From Axinella damicornis (Eukaryota; Porifera; Demospongiae; Axinellida; Axinellidae), in assembly GCA_963931865.1 (NCBI GenBank), contig OZ007510.1:1573205-1637204 (forward strand): a stretch of DNA of 64,000 nt, written 5' to 3'. The notes under the pieces were generated by a model. That model did not search any database, was not told the DNA's origin, and saw only the letters and a program-made list of their open reading frames with translations. The translations under genes and the position numbers were made by a program. Shown here in pieces: positions 9,237-20,667 of this stretch. Each line of letters starts with the position of its first letter. Within the stretch, counting starts at the first letter, position 1.

Positions 9237-12200
9237 TCACAGCTGTTTGCGGATACGGTAGTTGGCTTGATCCAGGTGGACAGTGTTGACTTCTGCCTTC
9301 TTGTTGATGCGCTCCAGCTGTACATTCTGCCTGTCCAGCTCACCTCCCATGTCTACTGCAATCCCCTTCAGGTTAGTTAGCACATCAGACACAGCCCTAT
9401 TTGGTCAGAATCAGTGGGTAAACAAGGGCCGGGGTATTCAAAGAACAAGGATCCTGCACAATGTTACGTTGAGACTGCTTTGCCTCTCTTCTGAGATTCA
9501 TAGCAACTCCTCAGAACATGATCTTCACTGATAGATTTTTAAGCGTGGCACTGGTTTGGGCTAGTACGCCAACACCATGTCTCCCTGACCGTACTAGTGG
9601 AATTGACAGTACCACTATCACAGAGTCGGTAGACTCTGTATGTAGGGATACGACGTACACGCAATATATGCTAATACATAAGAATCTCTCCAAATCTCAG
9701 AAACGGTACACTTATAAGCCTTTATAACCACATACCGTTCATCTTCGAGTGTTTTCATGACCAACAAGACTCCTCGCGTCGCGAAAAACCGTCGCGAAAG
9801 TACCGCACCAGGTACTCGCAAAACGGGCAAATTGTTTTTCTTTCTTCTTTCTTCTTCTTCTTCATCTTTCTTTCAGACGGGATAGCTCAACGTCGCCTCA
9901 ATCCCTCATGATGGTTTTCGCACGAAACAGCAGCATTTTACACCGAGCAGTGCACCAGCCCATCGCTTTTTGGCAACCTCCAAGTCTTCACCAGGCGGCT
10001 ACAGCTGCCCACTCAATAACTATGGCTTCATTTGTCACGCCATTTTCATGTTTGTACGCATGCGCACTTAAACGATCACTTAGCAACGATACGTAATTAT
10101 TATTATTCAAGATCGCTGAATTAGACGTGCCTTGCGTTGTGTTACCGCAACTAGACTGAGGTAAATTCTCTGTGCTATATATGTTACTAGACTGTGTTCT
10201 GTGAGAGGGGTGAATGCCTATCTAAAGACTCAACAATGTGTCGCTACTACTATCTGGTATAGCTATTTTAGCTACACTAAACTTAGCTATGGTCTTCAGC
10301 TCAGGGAGCACTGGCGTAGTATTCATCCAGAAAAGGGTTGGCTTTTGAGATGCTTGGGTCTGATTCTTCAGCCATTGCTGGCAGTGTAAATGCCAGAGTC
10401 CAGCATGCATGCGCCTGCTGTTAAAAAAAATGACATAAACAAGTAATAAAAAACATTTAAAATGTAACAGGATGTAGGGATACCAGAACCGCAAAAAGTA
10501 AGGAAACAAGGTAGGGATGATCACACAAAACAGTGAAGTATACAATCCCCCTACATATCTTTTTTCATTATACACGTATTATGGAAAAAGATCTCTGTAG
10601 GGGGTTGTATACTTCACTGTTTTGTGTGATCATCCCTACCTTGTTTCCTTACTTTTTGCGGTTCTGGTATCCCTACATCCTGTTACATTTTAAATGTTTT
10701 TTATTACTTGTTACGAGTATAATGTGCAACAAAATAGCAAAGGGACAAGTGTTCAGTTCATTGTTGGTCCATGTGTACCAAGCCAGTTAAGTGAATTCCT
10801 CTCAACAGACTCTAGTCTAATCATCCTTCTAGCTGTGAACAAAGCACCACTTCAAACTTTGTGAGTGCACTGAGGTTTGTGCACTGACTGCTGCTGGTAC
10901 ACTCAGTGAACTGCTGCTTGGCTACTTGCCTAGCAACCAATGAAGCCTTTTCACAGGTCACTATAGCCTCGAACCCAGGCGCGGGGGGGGGGGGGGGGGG
11001 GGAGAAAACAGTGCCTGGTATCCACTGTTTGCGCATGCGCTTAATTTCCCGACATTCCGGGAATCCCGGATAATACCGCGCCATTCCCGTGGCTTGTGAC
11101 GTCAGATACGTGTACGTACCGGATGGAAGACCTAGACCAGGCTGTTTCGTACCTCCAGCGACTTGGATTTGCAGCGATGACGCTCGAACCCGAGCAGAGG
11201 GCATCTTCGAAATGAGTATGCGAAGAGACTCCGGCTACGCACTGGTTTTGGTAAGTCATTGTGCTATTAGCATATAGCTAGTACCGTCCATGTTTGATGT
11301 GAAGCTTGCCCGAGATCACAGCGTAGTCATTGTAGTCTCATCCCTCATGGCATTGATGACAGACCAAGTTCCAAGCGTGAGAGCGATCAAGTCTTCGTGA
11401 ATTCGTTGTGTGGTATAGACGTCATTGTTTACGCTTGGAAAATTTTTCGACGTCATCTGCATAAATCCACGTGGTTTTATGTTATAATTAAGCGCATGCA
11501 CAAACAGTGGATACCAGGCACTCTTTTCTCCCCCCTCCGCGCCTGGGTTCGAGGCTAAGGTCACTACATCTGTCCATACCTTTCCTATTACGATGTGTAA
11601 AACAGATCACAATGTCAGCCAATACAGTTTGGTTATGGGCAAACCAAACTGCAAACTTTCCACTGGTGAAATAATACACTAGGCAGTTGGGCATGGCAGA
11701 AGCTGGAGTCTAGCAGTACGTGTGAGGGTGTGCATGCTACTGTAAATATGCAACCACTGCAGTCATACCATGACACCAGAGAGGCAAAGCTGAAGTGAGC
11801 AAATAATGGTGGCCAACTATCAACAATGGCTGGACAAACAGAATTCATGACTGACTGATCAGTTGTACTTGAGGGCCTCAAAGCTTGGGGAGTCCTCTGG
11901 ATGAGATACAAACGACATCATTATAGCAACCACCAAAGCTTGAATCAAAAGCCCAGTGCTAGGATAGGGAAGCGCAAAATTAAGAACATAAACACGAAGT
12001 GCCTCCGTCAGCTAGCATGGTGGACAGCGCCTAGCATGGTGGACAGCGCCTAGCATGGTGGACAGCCATAGAACCTTGTGCATGAATAAGCAATTGCTGA
12101 TGCAAATGGATTCCGAATGGGGGGGGGGCATCTTGCTCTGCCGTGCATGCTGACAGCACATTCACTGTTACCCCTTACCTACCAGAACAAGAGGCAATTA

Positions 12201-13343
12201 TTGATACCAAGTCATGTCTACCCTCATGAGCTTTTCAGCAGCTATCAAGCAGCATTCGAGTCACAACTACCGTATATTAAGTGCAATTAGCGCATGCGAC
12301 TGTATCTCCACAGGAAGAAAATTCTCCACAGGAAGGAAATTTGCACCTATAAGCGAGGTGCGCTTAATTTCTAATGACATTCCTTGGAGGCTTGGATAGG
12401 AAGTGTGCTTCATTTTGAATTGTAGCTTTTCCCACTCCATATAGTTTTCCACTCCATAGAAAACATGGCCAGCAGAACTGACATTGTTTCCCATGATCTC
12501 ATTCACATTGACCATATTCAGGTCAGGGTTGCAATGACCCATGTGCCATGACATAATAGCCCAGCGGGTGTGTCCATGCTGAAACTCCCTTCTAGCCTTT
12601 TCACCAAAAGTGCTATGGACACAGCTGTTGATACCAGCTTGTCCAGTTTAGCTTAGGTTTACGTGACACGGCTACCACTGCACTCGCCAGCTCACTGCAT
12701 GCTTCATTGACCACACCATTAGGTACCACACCCTTAGGTTTCACATCTGTATTACATGAGTTTCTGTTAAATGCATGTGACCATCTGAAAGTCAGTGCTC
12801 ACGATCACCATCTGGTGAGCTGGAGGCCTGAATAGGGTACAGCCTTTACTGATCTCAACCACCCAGTATGAAACGAAACAATACATAAACTCACTGTAGA
12901 TTATCCTCCATTTCATCCTCCCTTTTATCATTGGTGACCCTCTTGATGAACGGTCCCTGGCCCTGCTGGCCACCACTAGCGGTAGGCTGTTCAGTCACAA
13001 CATGATCCCCCTGGTTCTGAGCTTTCTTCCCATACACTTTCTTGTAGCCCTTCGACTTCTGGATGTTTCGGGGACCCGCACACGGACAACTACAGCAGCC
13101 GCAGCACTTCTCTAATTCTTTCAGGTTTTTGTCGGTGTACTTCAGGTCCACGTTGATTTCGTCAAGTCGTTGCTCCACGTTCTCAAGTTGCTCTCCCTGT
13201 TCGTTTACGGTTACGAGTGTGTCCACTCCCATTTGGTTCGTTTCTTCGGCGACCTGACGGATCCGCTTGGTAGCTTCTAGGGATTGGTTGGTGACATGGT
13301 CGATTCTCTGGTCCAAGCCGTACCGCTCGTCTTCTAAAGACAT
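9237..13343 (-). CDS. SNAP-25-like Qbc-SNARE, copy 3
   Basis: Exon 1 is 13343-12895 and ends AATCTACA before GTGAGT. Exon 2 is 9396-9237, after AAATAG. The product is about 202 residues. ATG at 13343 is preferred to the in-frame ATG at 13415 because MSLEDERYGLDQRIDHV aligns with the start of SNAP-25 and copy 2. Visible features are the first SNARE helix (NEQGEQLENVEQRLDEINVD), the cysteine cluster KCCGCCSCPC, the linker end PFIKRVTNDKREDEMEDNLQ, and the second helix (GGELDRQNVQLERINKKAE, ending RIRKQL). Both zero-layer glutamines are present. The protein is expected on the cytosolic face of membranes through palmitoylation and to pair with syntaxin and VAMP in vesicle fusion. The 3.5-kb intron is full of foldback repeats. 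Copies 2 and 3 are clearly more alike than either is to copy 1. Confidence 0.92.
9540..10430. other. No gene seen (intron of SNARE copy 3)
   Basis: AT-rich and low-complexity patches (CTT-rich at 9838-9876). Short ORFs on both strands have no recognisable content. Confidence 0.5.
10438..10712. repeat. Near-perfect 120-bp-arm inverted repeat (hairpin)
   Basis: The left arm starts AACAAGTAATAAAAAACATT at 10438 and the right arm ends with its complement at 10712. The arms are nearly identical across the central GGGATGATCACACAAAACAG block. The loop is about 40 nt. It is in the intron of SNARE copy 3. Confidence 0.92.
10963..11557. mobile_element. Mutator-like MITE (TAGCCTCG ends), 595 bp
   Basis: It starts TAGCCTCGAACCCAGGC and ends GCCTGGGTTCGAGGCTA. 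A second conserved inner motif (GCCTGGTATCCACTGTTTG, inverted near the right end) is shared with the element at 21384-21919. The flanks are exact 9-bp repeats, AGGTCACTA. A G run of about 20 sits near the left end. Confidence 0.88.
11558..12890. other. No gene seen (intron of SNARE copy 3)
   Basis: A 22-bp unit (CTAGCATGGTGGACAGCGC) is repeated three times at 12011-12067, and there is a short G run at 12119-12128. No supported coding sequence. Confidence 0.5.
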
Positions 13344-13530
13344 TTCAGAACCGGTCGTCCACCGTCGATACGCGTCTGTGAGTGTGCGAAACTTTTCACT
13401 GTTACTAAGCTGCAATAATTAACTCCCTTAGTCATGTGACAGTCATGCTTAAGTCACGAGATACGACTCTATACAGCTACAGCTAGCTACGGTCTACTGT
13501 ATACTACTCGACAAGTCGAGTTCGAACGCC

Positions 13531-16500
13531 ATGGCTCGTAACATTCTCGTTGTGGGGCTAGGAGAAAGTTGTATCAATCTAGTGGTCGAAGAGGACCTCT
13601 CTGTAGGATATCTGAAGGAGAGAATCTGTCAAAGGGAGGTAAGGTGACATGGGTGAAGTGTCACCCACGGTGACCCACCATAATTTTTAATATGGGTGGG
13701 ATGTAGTCAAAATAATTACACTGGTGAGCAGAAGCTGTCTGAAGCTTATCTGACCCTACCACTGTAAAACAGAGAATTGCGAAGGGGTGGTCACGCCAAT
13801 AAGCACCGTACTTAGAGCTGCGACCGGCAGTTGTGACCCTGTATACGGCAGATGTAGGTGTGGCTTACCGTACTACTCCGTATACTACCAAAAAGTCACA
13901 CAGTCACGGTGGATTTTAGCGACGGTCACAGGGTCACTGGCAGTTAAGCAGCGCGGTCACAGGCAGTTTTTGGACGGTCACACGCTGTGACCGGTTATAT
14001 ATATACTTACACAAAATCAATCTTTTCTCCTCCTATGGAGGGGAAATTTTATGTGGCAAGTACACACAAAATTTTCCCTCCTAAGGACATAAAATTCCCC
14101 CTCTGTAACTATGGAGGGGGAATTTTGTGTGGTCTATAGCTACTCACATTAAATTTCCCCTCCATGAGTTAAGATTTTGTACCTCTATGGAGGGGAATTT
14201 TTATGTGTACAGTAGGAGGGAAAGTTTTGTGTGACTAGCCACATAAAATTTCCCCTCCATAGGAGGAGAAAAGATTGATTTTGTGTACTTTTATCTGAGA
14301 CCCTGTGACCCTGGTCGCAGCTCTAAGTACGGTGCATATTGGAGTGACCACCCTTGATTGCTATACAGTTATACGCTGGTATCCTTTTCCATACAGAACA
14401 TTTTTCTGTATATTATGATCACTAGGTTGCCGTTGTCTTTTCTGTGTGGCGAATATCTGTGTCCTTCCCCCTTTGGGTGTAGTTAGCCTCTCAGAATCAG
14501 TTACTATAAGTCTCTCAGTATAATTCCGCCTGGCAAAGATGAAGGAGTGTGGAGGGGTTAGTTGGGGAGTGTGAATTGCAGTATCATGGCTTTGCTGCTG
14601 GGGAGGAGCATAGAGGGAGATGCGGGAGCTAGAGTGGATGAGTGCATTATGGAAGAAGAGTGCTGAAGTGGTGGCAGAGGCGGAAGAAGCTGCTAACCTA
14701 GCCCCCTGTAACCCCCAATCACTCCCACCAATCACCATTGTGTGTCATCAGGGTAGTCATTAATTTATCATGTGTACTACCACTGTTGTACATGTATCAG
14801 TGTGATGGCCCCCACGGGCCCGGCATTCTCAATCAATTACCCTCTTGGTTGGCTATGAGTCATGATCCGTGCATACTGAAGGTTCTTCAATTCCAACCAG
14901 AATTCACTCAGCTAGCTGCGCCTCTTGGTAACTCATTTGAAACTGGTTGTTCCTACCATAGCACGTTGATGCTGCCAGCTTCTTCCTGGTTCACAATGGC
15001 GCTCCTCTGGAGGAATCAGCATCCATTGAGGCAGAGGATTACTCCACTACCATCATCAGAGCCTACCCTATCGTTAGGGGTGGCAAAGGAGGTAAGGTTC
15101 CCAGTAATTTCTGTTTCAGTGTTTAAAAAGTAAACCATTTTCCAGCTTTGGTTTCCAGTCTCTGATATCCCAAGTCCGAGTTTGCTGCTCCTGTATTGGG
15201 GCGAGCCCAAGCACGTCCCACATAGTTGCGATCATTGGAAGCCTCTTGTCCTCATGAGTGCAGTTATAACACAAATTATTGACATAATTTTCGGTTTCTG
15301 CCCAGGGATGAGATACACATACCTGATACACAATAGCCTCGTTCCCAGACCTCCACACCTATATGAACTAGGGATACACACACACTTCAATAACCTCCTT
15401 CCCTTCCATCCCTTAGGCTTTGGTTCCCTGATTCGTGCCATTGGTATGCAGATCAACAAGAGCAATAACAAGCAGGCATGCAGAGATCTCAGTGGCAGGA
15501 GAGTAAGGGATATCAACGCTGAAAAGAAGTAAGCTTTTAGTGTCCAGTTTGTTGATGAGGAAGCGTACGGTCGATGGTGTCATCAAGCAATAACTACGGC
15601 AGGATGATTGTTAGACTGGCCATTGTCTTTCAGGGTTGCCAAGTGGTTGAAAGCCGAGCCAGAGCGGCGAAAGAAACTCGAGGAGGAGAAGAAGAAGAGA
15701 CAGACAATGAAGAAGGGAGAGTCCAAACACTACTTTGAGGACCATAAGTACATGGAGCAGATCAGGAGCACTGAGGAGAACATGGGAGACGCACTCAAAC
15801 AAGGTAAGTACAGGATGCCTTGTTCCCATGCGGCCTGGGGATGAGGCTAGGTACAGGGGGGGGGGGGGGGGGGGGGGGGGGCTCGTTCCATGCAGCCTGT
15901 GAACGAGGCTAGGTACAGGGATGCCTCGTTCCCACACAGCCCGGGAACAAGGCTAGGTACGGGGATGCCTCGTTCCCACATAGCCTGGGAACGAGGCTAG
16001 GTACGGAGATGCCTCGTTCCCACACAGCCCGGGAACGAGGCTAGGTATGGGGATGCCTCGTTCCCACACAGCCCGGGAACGAGGCTAGGTACAGGGATGC
16101 CTCATTCCCACACAGCCCAGGAACGAGGCTAGGTACGGGGATGCCTCGTTCCCACACAGCCCGGGAACGAGGCTAGGTACGGGGATGCCTGGAACTAATG
16201 AGGTTTGTCAGTTCTTGCATCCTAGTTTTAGATGTATGCCATCACACACGCTTAATACTCTAGGTCTTGAAGCAGCCAGCTCCAGCAACGGTGTGAAGAG
16301 AAAGCAGCCTGCGTCCAGTGGTGCCAGCAAGAAGCCCAAACTTTGGTGAGGACAGGATGAGGTCCAATGTGTGTAGCACAGAAATGAGTTCATTTGTCAT
16401 GGGTTTAATGCCAACTACATCAAAGGAATTATTGCTTGCTGCTACCTACACACTTTCTGTAGTGAAGTAATCAGTGTTCTCGCTAGGCCTTTAGCAGATG

Positions 16501-17609
16501 GTGCAGCACCGGTTTGGTTAATCGAATCTCCATTTGGAAAAGTAGGTGCACCATTTGGATAACTTCCTTAATTATTATCTATTTCCCTGCCCACAGCAGC
16601 TGCTGGCAGGGTATGTTAGCTGCATTCCCAGCGAGTTTTCTGTCCTCACTGTGGTGACTTCAGTATGTAATGCTCGAACCCACAGGCTTGGACTAGATGA
16701 AGCAGAGCTGGACTCTGATGAAAGCAGTGGGATTGAGGATGAGAATGGAGTGGAGTCTGCAGCTTCTAGATCTTCCGGTGGGGGGAGCCCTGACAGCATG
16801 CATGGTTCAGGGGACGGACCTGGGCCGAGTGGTCTACAGAATGTAGGGTGTAGCTCACAAGAGATGTTACGTGACAACAATCCACATGGTGGAGATTATA
16901 GCAATACCAGCAGCCCTGAGCCTGGCGATGGAGAAGACCTGCCCATTCTGTTACCAGCAAAGACTGAGAGAGAGACTGATGAGGTGGAGGACAAATCGGA
17001 GAGAATGGATGTGGAAGTGAGGGCAGAGATTGAGACTGAGGAGATAAAGAGACCCGAAATTGTTGTTGAAGAGAAAGTTGGTAGTGATGGGCGAGCTAGT
17101 GCAGAGAATAATTCTGGAGAGAATGGTGAGGAGGAGAGCAAGAGGAGTTCCCCATCAGTGCAGGAGCAAGAGAATGGCACAGAGGTATCAGAGGAGAGGG
17201 AGAGGACATCCCCATCAGTGCAGCAGCAAGAGAATGGCACAGAGGTATCAGAGGAGAGGGAGAGGACATCCCAGGAGCAGTCTTCCGAGCAGGCTGCTAA
17301 GCAAGAGATTGAGCTGGAGGTAAGCTATAATTGTGTAGGCCTAAATTGCCATCACTTTTGTTACTGTGGATTGGCCCATCCCTCTTGCACACACAGCCCA
17401 TTGACTTGGACAATTACAGTTCAGTGGAGGAGCTTGAGCTGGCCGGTCCTGAACGGTTGAAGGCAGCACTGCAGGCCCTTGGGCTCAAGTGTGGGGGCAC
17501 CCTGCAGCAGAGAGCTCAGAGACTGTTCTCAACCAAGGGGAAGACAGTTGAAGAACTTCACCCCTCACTGTTTGCCAAGGCCAGCAAGCAGCGACGGAGG
17601 AAGACGTGA
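13531..17609 (+). CDS. SDE2: SDE2 homologue (ubiquitin-fold precursor, SAP domain)
   Basis: Seven exons join in phase: 13531-13638, 14962-15091, 15417-15528, 15634-15803, 16264-16345, 16686-17319, 17397-17609. The order is an N-terminal ubiquitin-like domain ([11 protein letters not shown]... [13 protein letters not shown]), then the GGKGGFGS cleavage site, then the SDE2 core ([35 protein letters not shown]). A long acidic Ser/Glu-rich region follows with a tandem repeat ([15 protein letters not shown], two to three copies). The C-terminal SAP-like domain reads [20 protein letters not shown]. In yeast and human, Sde2 is cut after the first Gly-Gly to free a Lys-initiated protein acting in splicing and replication stress. 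Here a phase-1 intron falls inside the GGKGG motif. Introns 1 and 4 carry transposon-like elements. Confidence 0.93.
13784..14355. mobile_element. Foldback element in SDE2 intron 1
   Basis: The outer arms (GCACCGTACTTAGAGCTGCG at about 13803 and its inverse at about 14315-14334) extend to GGGTGGTCAC / GTGACCACCC. An inner inverted pair (CAATCTTTTCTCCTCCTATG / CATAGGAGGAGAAAAGATTG) encloses several short GGAGGGGAAATTTT-type palindromic blocks. No coding capacity. Confidence 0.8.
15814..16190. repeat. Tandem array of foldback units (about 60 bp each)
   Basis: About six copies of GGATGCCTCGTTCCCACACA...GGGAACGAGGCTAGGTA, each itself a hairpin, lie in SDE2 intron 4. A G run of about 25 sits at 15857-15881. 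The unit matches the ends of the TAGCCTCG foldback family. Confidence 0.88.
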
Positions 17610-17745
17610 CCATATGCTTTCCACAATGTCTTACAATGTATGCATTATAAACCTTCTCACTGTTGTAAGACTTTCATTTTTGCATCATACAAATAAGGAA
17701 GATATCAGGAACTGTTTCTGTTGAGCTCTCGCTGAGGAAAAATAT

Positions 17746-19271
17746 TCATGATGTGGAAGAGTTCAGGAACTCCAAGAACTGTTTTCTGTTGAGCTCCCGC
17801 TGAGGAAGATAATGTAACAGTATAACCCTGAGTGACTGCATGGCGAAAACAAACCAGACCAGCAACAACTTGATAACAACCCTGCCACACATGGTTTGTA
17901 CAAGTGTGGAAAGTAGATGTATACCTCTTTGTCTTTGCTGGACTTCTTCACCTTCATCTTGATACGTTTGCCTGTTACAGCACTTCTGTGTGTGGTTCCC
18001 TTTTCTTCTTTGTCCCACATGAACTGTATAAAACGGAGTACATAAAGGGGGGGGGGGGGGGGGGGGGAACGACGACAATGCTACATACATTGTACTCCTC
18101 CCCCAAAAACAAACCAATCCTTTTGCTGACCTTGGAGAGCTGCACAGGTCCTCCTTCCGACGACCGCCTCTTGGTCTTTGTCTTGCTTCTCCTCCTCTTT
18201 TGCTTTTCCTTCTAGCTCAGCTCCCCCAGGTACGGAGCAAAACATTGGTCATGGGGAGGGGAGAACCATCCTCAGAGCGTGGGAGAAAAGCACAGGGGGA
18301 GAGTAAAATGATAGCTACCCAACTCATTTTAGCTAGTCTATCGAACAAGATCTCTATTGTACCCATGGCTCAAAAGCTTTTCAGCAGTGGCCCAGGCAAA
18401 GAGAATGTCCGGCCTGATAGATCACCATTTAGCTTTAAAATTCTCAATACCTTGTGTTTGGTCTTGTGTCTTCGGTCATCTCTCCTTCTTCTCTTATGCT
18501 TACGTTCTGTACACACAAACAAAATCCAGGGAAAATTACCTGGGTGCTAGTTACATGTAGTCTCGGAACCAGACCTTTCACACAGGGAGGAGGAAGGGTC
18601 TGGGCACGTGCCTACATTCGAGTTGTCCTCACGGAATGCAATTATGTGTGGTAATTAGCGACCAGCTGCAATACCACGCGTACAATCACAGTCAACCTGC
18701 TCATTGCTCTCCTCAACTTTAGTCAGACACTCGTGGGTAATGCGGTACAGCACAGTGATGATTGGCCGTGTCTACAGTCACTGGCGACACTGAAAGCCTG
18801 GAGAAAAATCATTTCCCTGACGTCATTCGCAATTAACACTTCTGATTCGTTTGGTCAACATTCTGACTTGGAAACAACTCGAATGTAAGATGGTGCCCAG
18901 ACCCTTTCTTCTCCCCGTGCGAAGGGTCTGGTTTCGAGACTAGGTGCTAGTCAGAAAGATCCTAAATGATTGTGCATTATCACCTTCACTGCTGCTTCTA
19001 CTGAAGGAGGAGGAGGAGGAGGATGAATCAGAGCTCGGTGAAGAGGAGCGGCTTAGCCGCTTCCTTTTGTGTTGTCTCGCCACAGGACTTCTGCTGCGTG
19101 AGGAAGATGAGTGGTGTCTGTGCTTCTCCTTGTGCCTCACACGTTCTTCACGACCTGGAATACACAAATTTTAGACTCTCACTGCTGCCTTAGAGTAGTT
19201 TTTCAGTGGATTCACAACTTACTGCGACTCTTCTCGTACTTGTCACGTTTCTGCTCCCCTCGGTCAGCCAT
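17746..19271 (-). CDS. Small RS/Lys-rich nuclear protein, unnamed
   Basis: Six exons join in phase: 19271-19223, 19154-18984, 18506-18451, 18211-18131, 18023-17925, 17799-17746, giving 169 residues. It starts MADRGEQKRDKYEKSRSREE. An RS stretch and a poly-Ser block follow, then basic runs (KHKRRRRDDRRHKTKHK), a conserved-looking SEGGPVQLSKFMWDKEEK, RSAVTGKRIKMKVKKSSKDK, and the end ELNRKQFLEFLNSSTS. Composition suggests a nuclear splicing-associated protein. I recall similar C-terminal motifs in SREK1IP1/NKAP-type proteins but cannot assign a name. A partial copy of the last exon's acceptor region lies just downstream (17713-17740). Intron 2 holds a MITE, and a C run lies in the intron before exon 5. 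It is head to head with the kinase gene (158 bp) and tail to tail with SDE2 (136 bp). Confidence 0.72.
18552..18942. mobile_element. MITE with TAGTCTCG ends
   Basis: TAGTCTCGGAACCAGACC near the left is mirrored by GGTCTGGTTTCGAGACTA at the right. The sequence GGTGCTAGT flanks both sides. The inner GGAAGGGTCTGGGCACGTG relates it to the pair in the TRIM intron. It lies in intron 2 of the RS-rich gene. Confidence 0.75.
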
Positions 19272-19429
19272 TTTTCATAGGTGTGGTCTAGTTTCTACTG
19301 CGCATGCTCAGTTCCGTTACAAACTTTCGCGCGGGCATTTAGCGGGTAAGTGACCATAGCCACCCTTTCTCGTCTCTTGGAAGTTGCTGCTGTCTTTTTC
19401 TGCGTCCTCTTTTGGTGTGATTAGCCAAG

Positions 19430-20572
19430 ATGATGGTTGGAGAGCCGGAGGAGATGCCTGCAGTGACAGACTGCAGGAAAGGGCTGCTGACTATGGACCA
19501 AAGAAACAGCAGCAGTGACCTTTTTATCTCCATCAGTGGTCTGATCGGTAAGTGTCTCTGGATACGGACCAGATAAAATACTCGTATTTAATTTCTTTCT
19601 CCTCACAGGTGCTGGCAAGACAACACTAGCCACCAAGCTAGCTGAGAAGATGAACCTCCCTTGCTTCTATGAACCCGTCATTGACAATGTCTACCTAACA
19701 GATTTTTACAGAGACCCTGCGAGATATTCCTTTCCTCTTCAAGTAAGTCCTTGCAGCTGTGAAGCTGTTTTGGTGACTCATTTTTCTCTTCTCCCTCTCT
19801 AGTTTTGAACATGTAGTTAGTCTCATTATAACGGTCCAATCAGCAGCTGTGATTCTGTGTATTAGGTGTTCCTGCTCAATCGGAGGTTCCAGCAGCACCA
19901 GCAGATCATCTGGCAGGGTCACGGAGGAGTACAAGACAGAACGATTTACGAGGACTCTGTGTTTGCAAAGGTAACAAGGAATTGTTACTGTGACAAGCGC
20001 ATGCACTTATTAACCTCCGCTTGTGGTCTTTTCATGGCAGGTCCTGAAGGACTCTGGAATGATGGAGGAGAGGGAATACGAAACATACCGCTCCCTCTTC
20101 AGCAACATGTCCAACTTCATGTGAGTTGGGTGACCTTGACGTTGGTGTGCAGTTGTAATTGTGTGTTGTGGTGGACACGTGGAAGCCCCGATTTAGAATC
20201 AGATATCCTGATAGACGACGGTAATGCCCTGTACTGTAGCTTCTGTGCATCCATGCTAGATGGTCAACTTGTTCACTGAGAACACTTTAGTTTGTTGTAT
20301 CAATGGAACGTGTCTCCTATCAATACAGGAAGAAGCCAAACCTAATTGTCCACTTGGACGTGTCTCCGGAGGAGAGCAAGCGTCGTATTGAAATGAGGCA
20401 GCGTGAATGTGAGTCCTCAATCTCCCTGGAGTATCTGCAGGGCCTACACTCTGCATATGAGGAGTTCATCCAAGATATCTCCAGGATAATCCCAGTGATC
20501 CGTGTCAACTATGAACGGTTCCGGACAGCTGATGAAATGGCTGAGATGATTGTGAGGTGGGCCACTGTATAG
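19430..20572 (+). CDS. Deoxynucleoside kinase (dNK/dGK/dAK family)
   Basis: Five exons join in phase: 19430-19547, 19609-19742, 19866-19970, 20041-20120, 20329-20572, giving 226 residues. It transfers phosphate to deoxynucleosides in the salvage pathway. Visible motifs are a P-loop at the exon 1/2 junction (SGLIGAGKTTLATKLAEKM), the substrate-site region NVYLTDFYRDPARYSF, the catalytic DRTIYEDSVFAK, and the LID and C-terminal region KKPNLIVHLDVSPEESKRRI. The C-terminus (ESSISLEYLQGLHSAYEEF, IPVIRVNYERF) reminds me more of the bacterial/Dictyostelium deoxyadenosine-kinase branch than of vertebrate dCK. Subtype is not settled. No targeting peptide is evident. ATG at 19430 is followed by a second in-frame ATG. 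Confidence 0.9.
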
Positions 20573-20667
20573 ACACAATGTGAAGTATGTGTTCTAATCA
20601 TAACCAACCTGCATGATACATCAAACTGAGATGCCTGATGTGGCGAAATTGTTTTGGACAGAGCTAG

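Noticed and set aside
12895..13415. Start of SNARE copy 3 at the upstream ATG (13415)
   Set aside because: The extra 24 residues have no counterpart in copy 2 or in SNAP-25. The ATG at 13343 aligns with the family start.
15814..16190. Regularly spaced palindromes resembling CRISPR repeats with spacers
   Set aside because: The supposed spacers are near-identical, and each unit is a copy of a mobile foldback inside an SDE2 intron.
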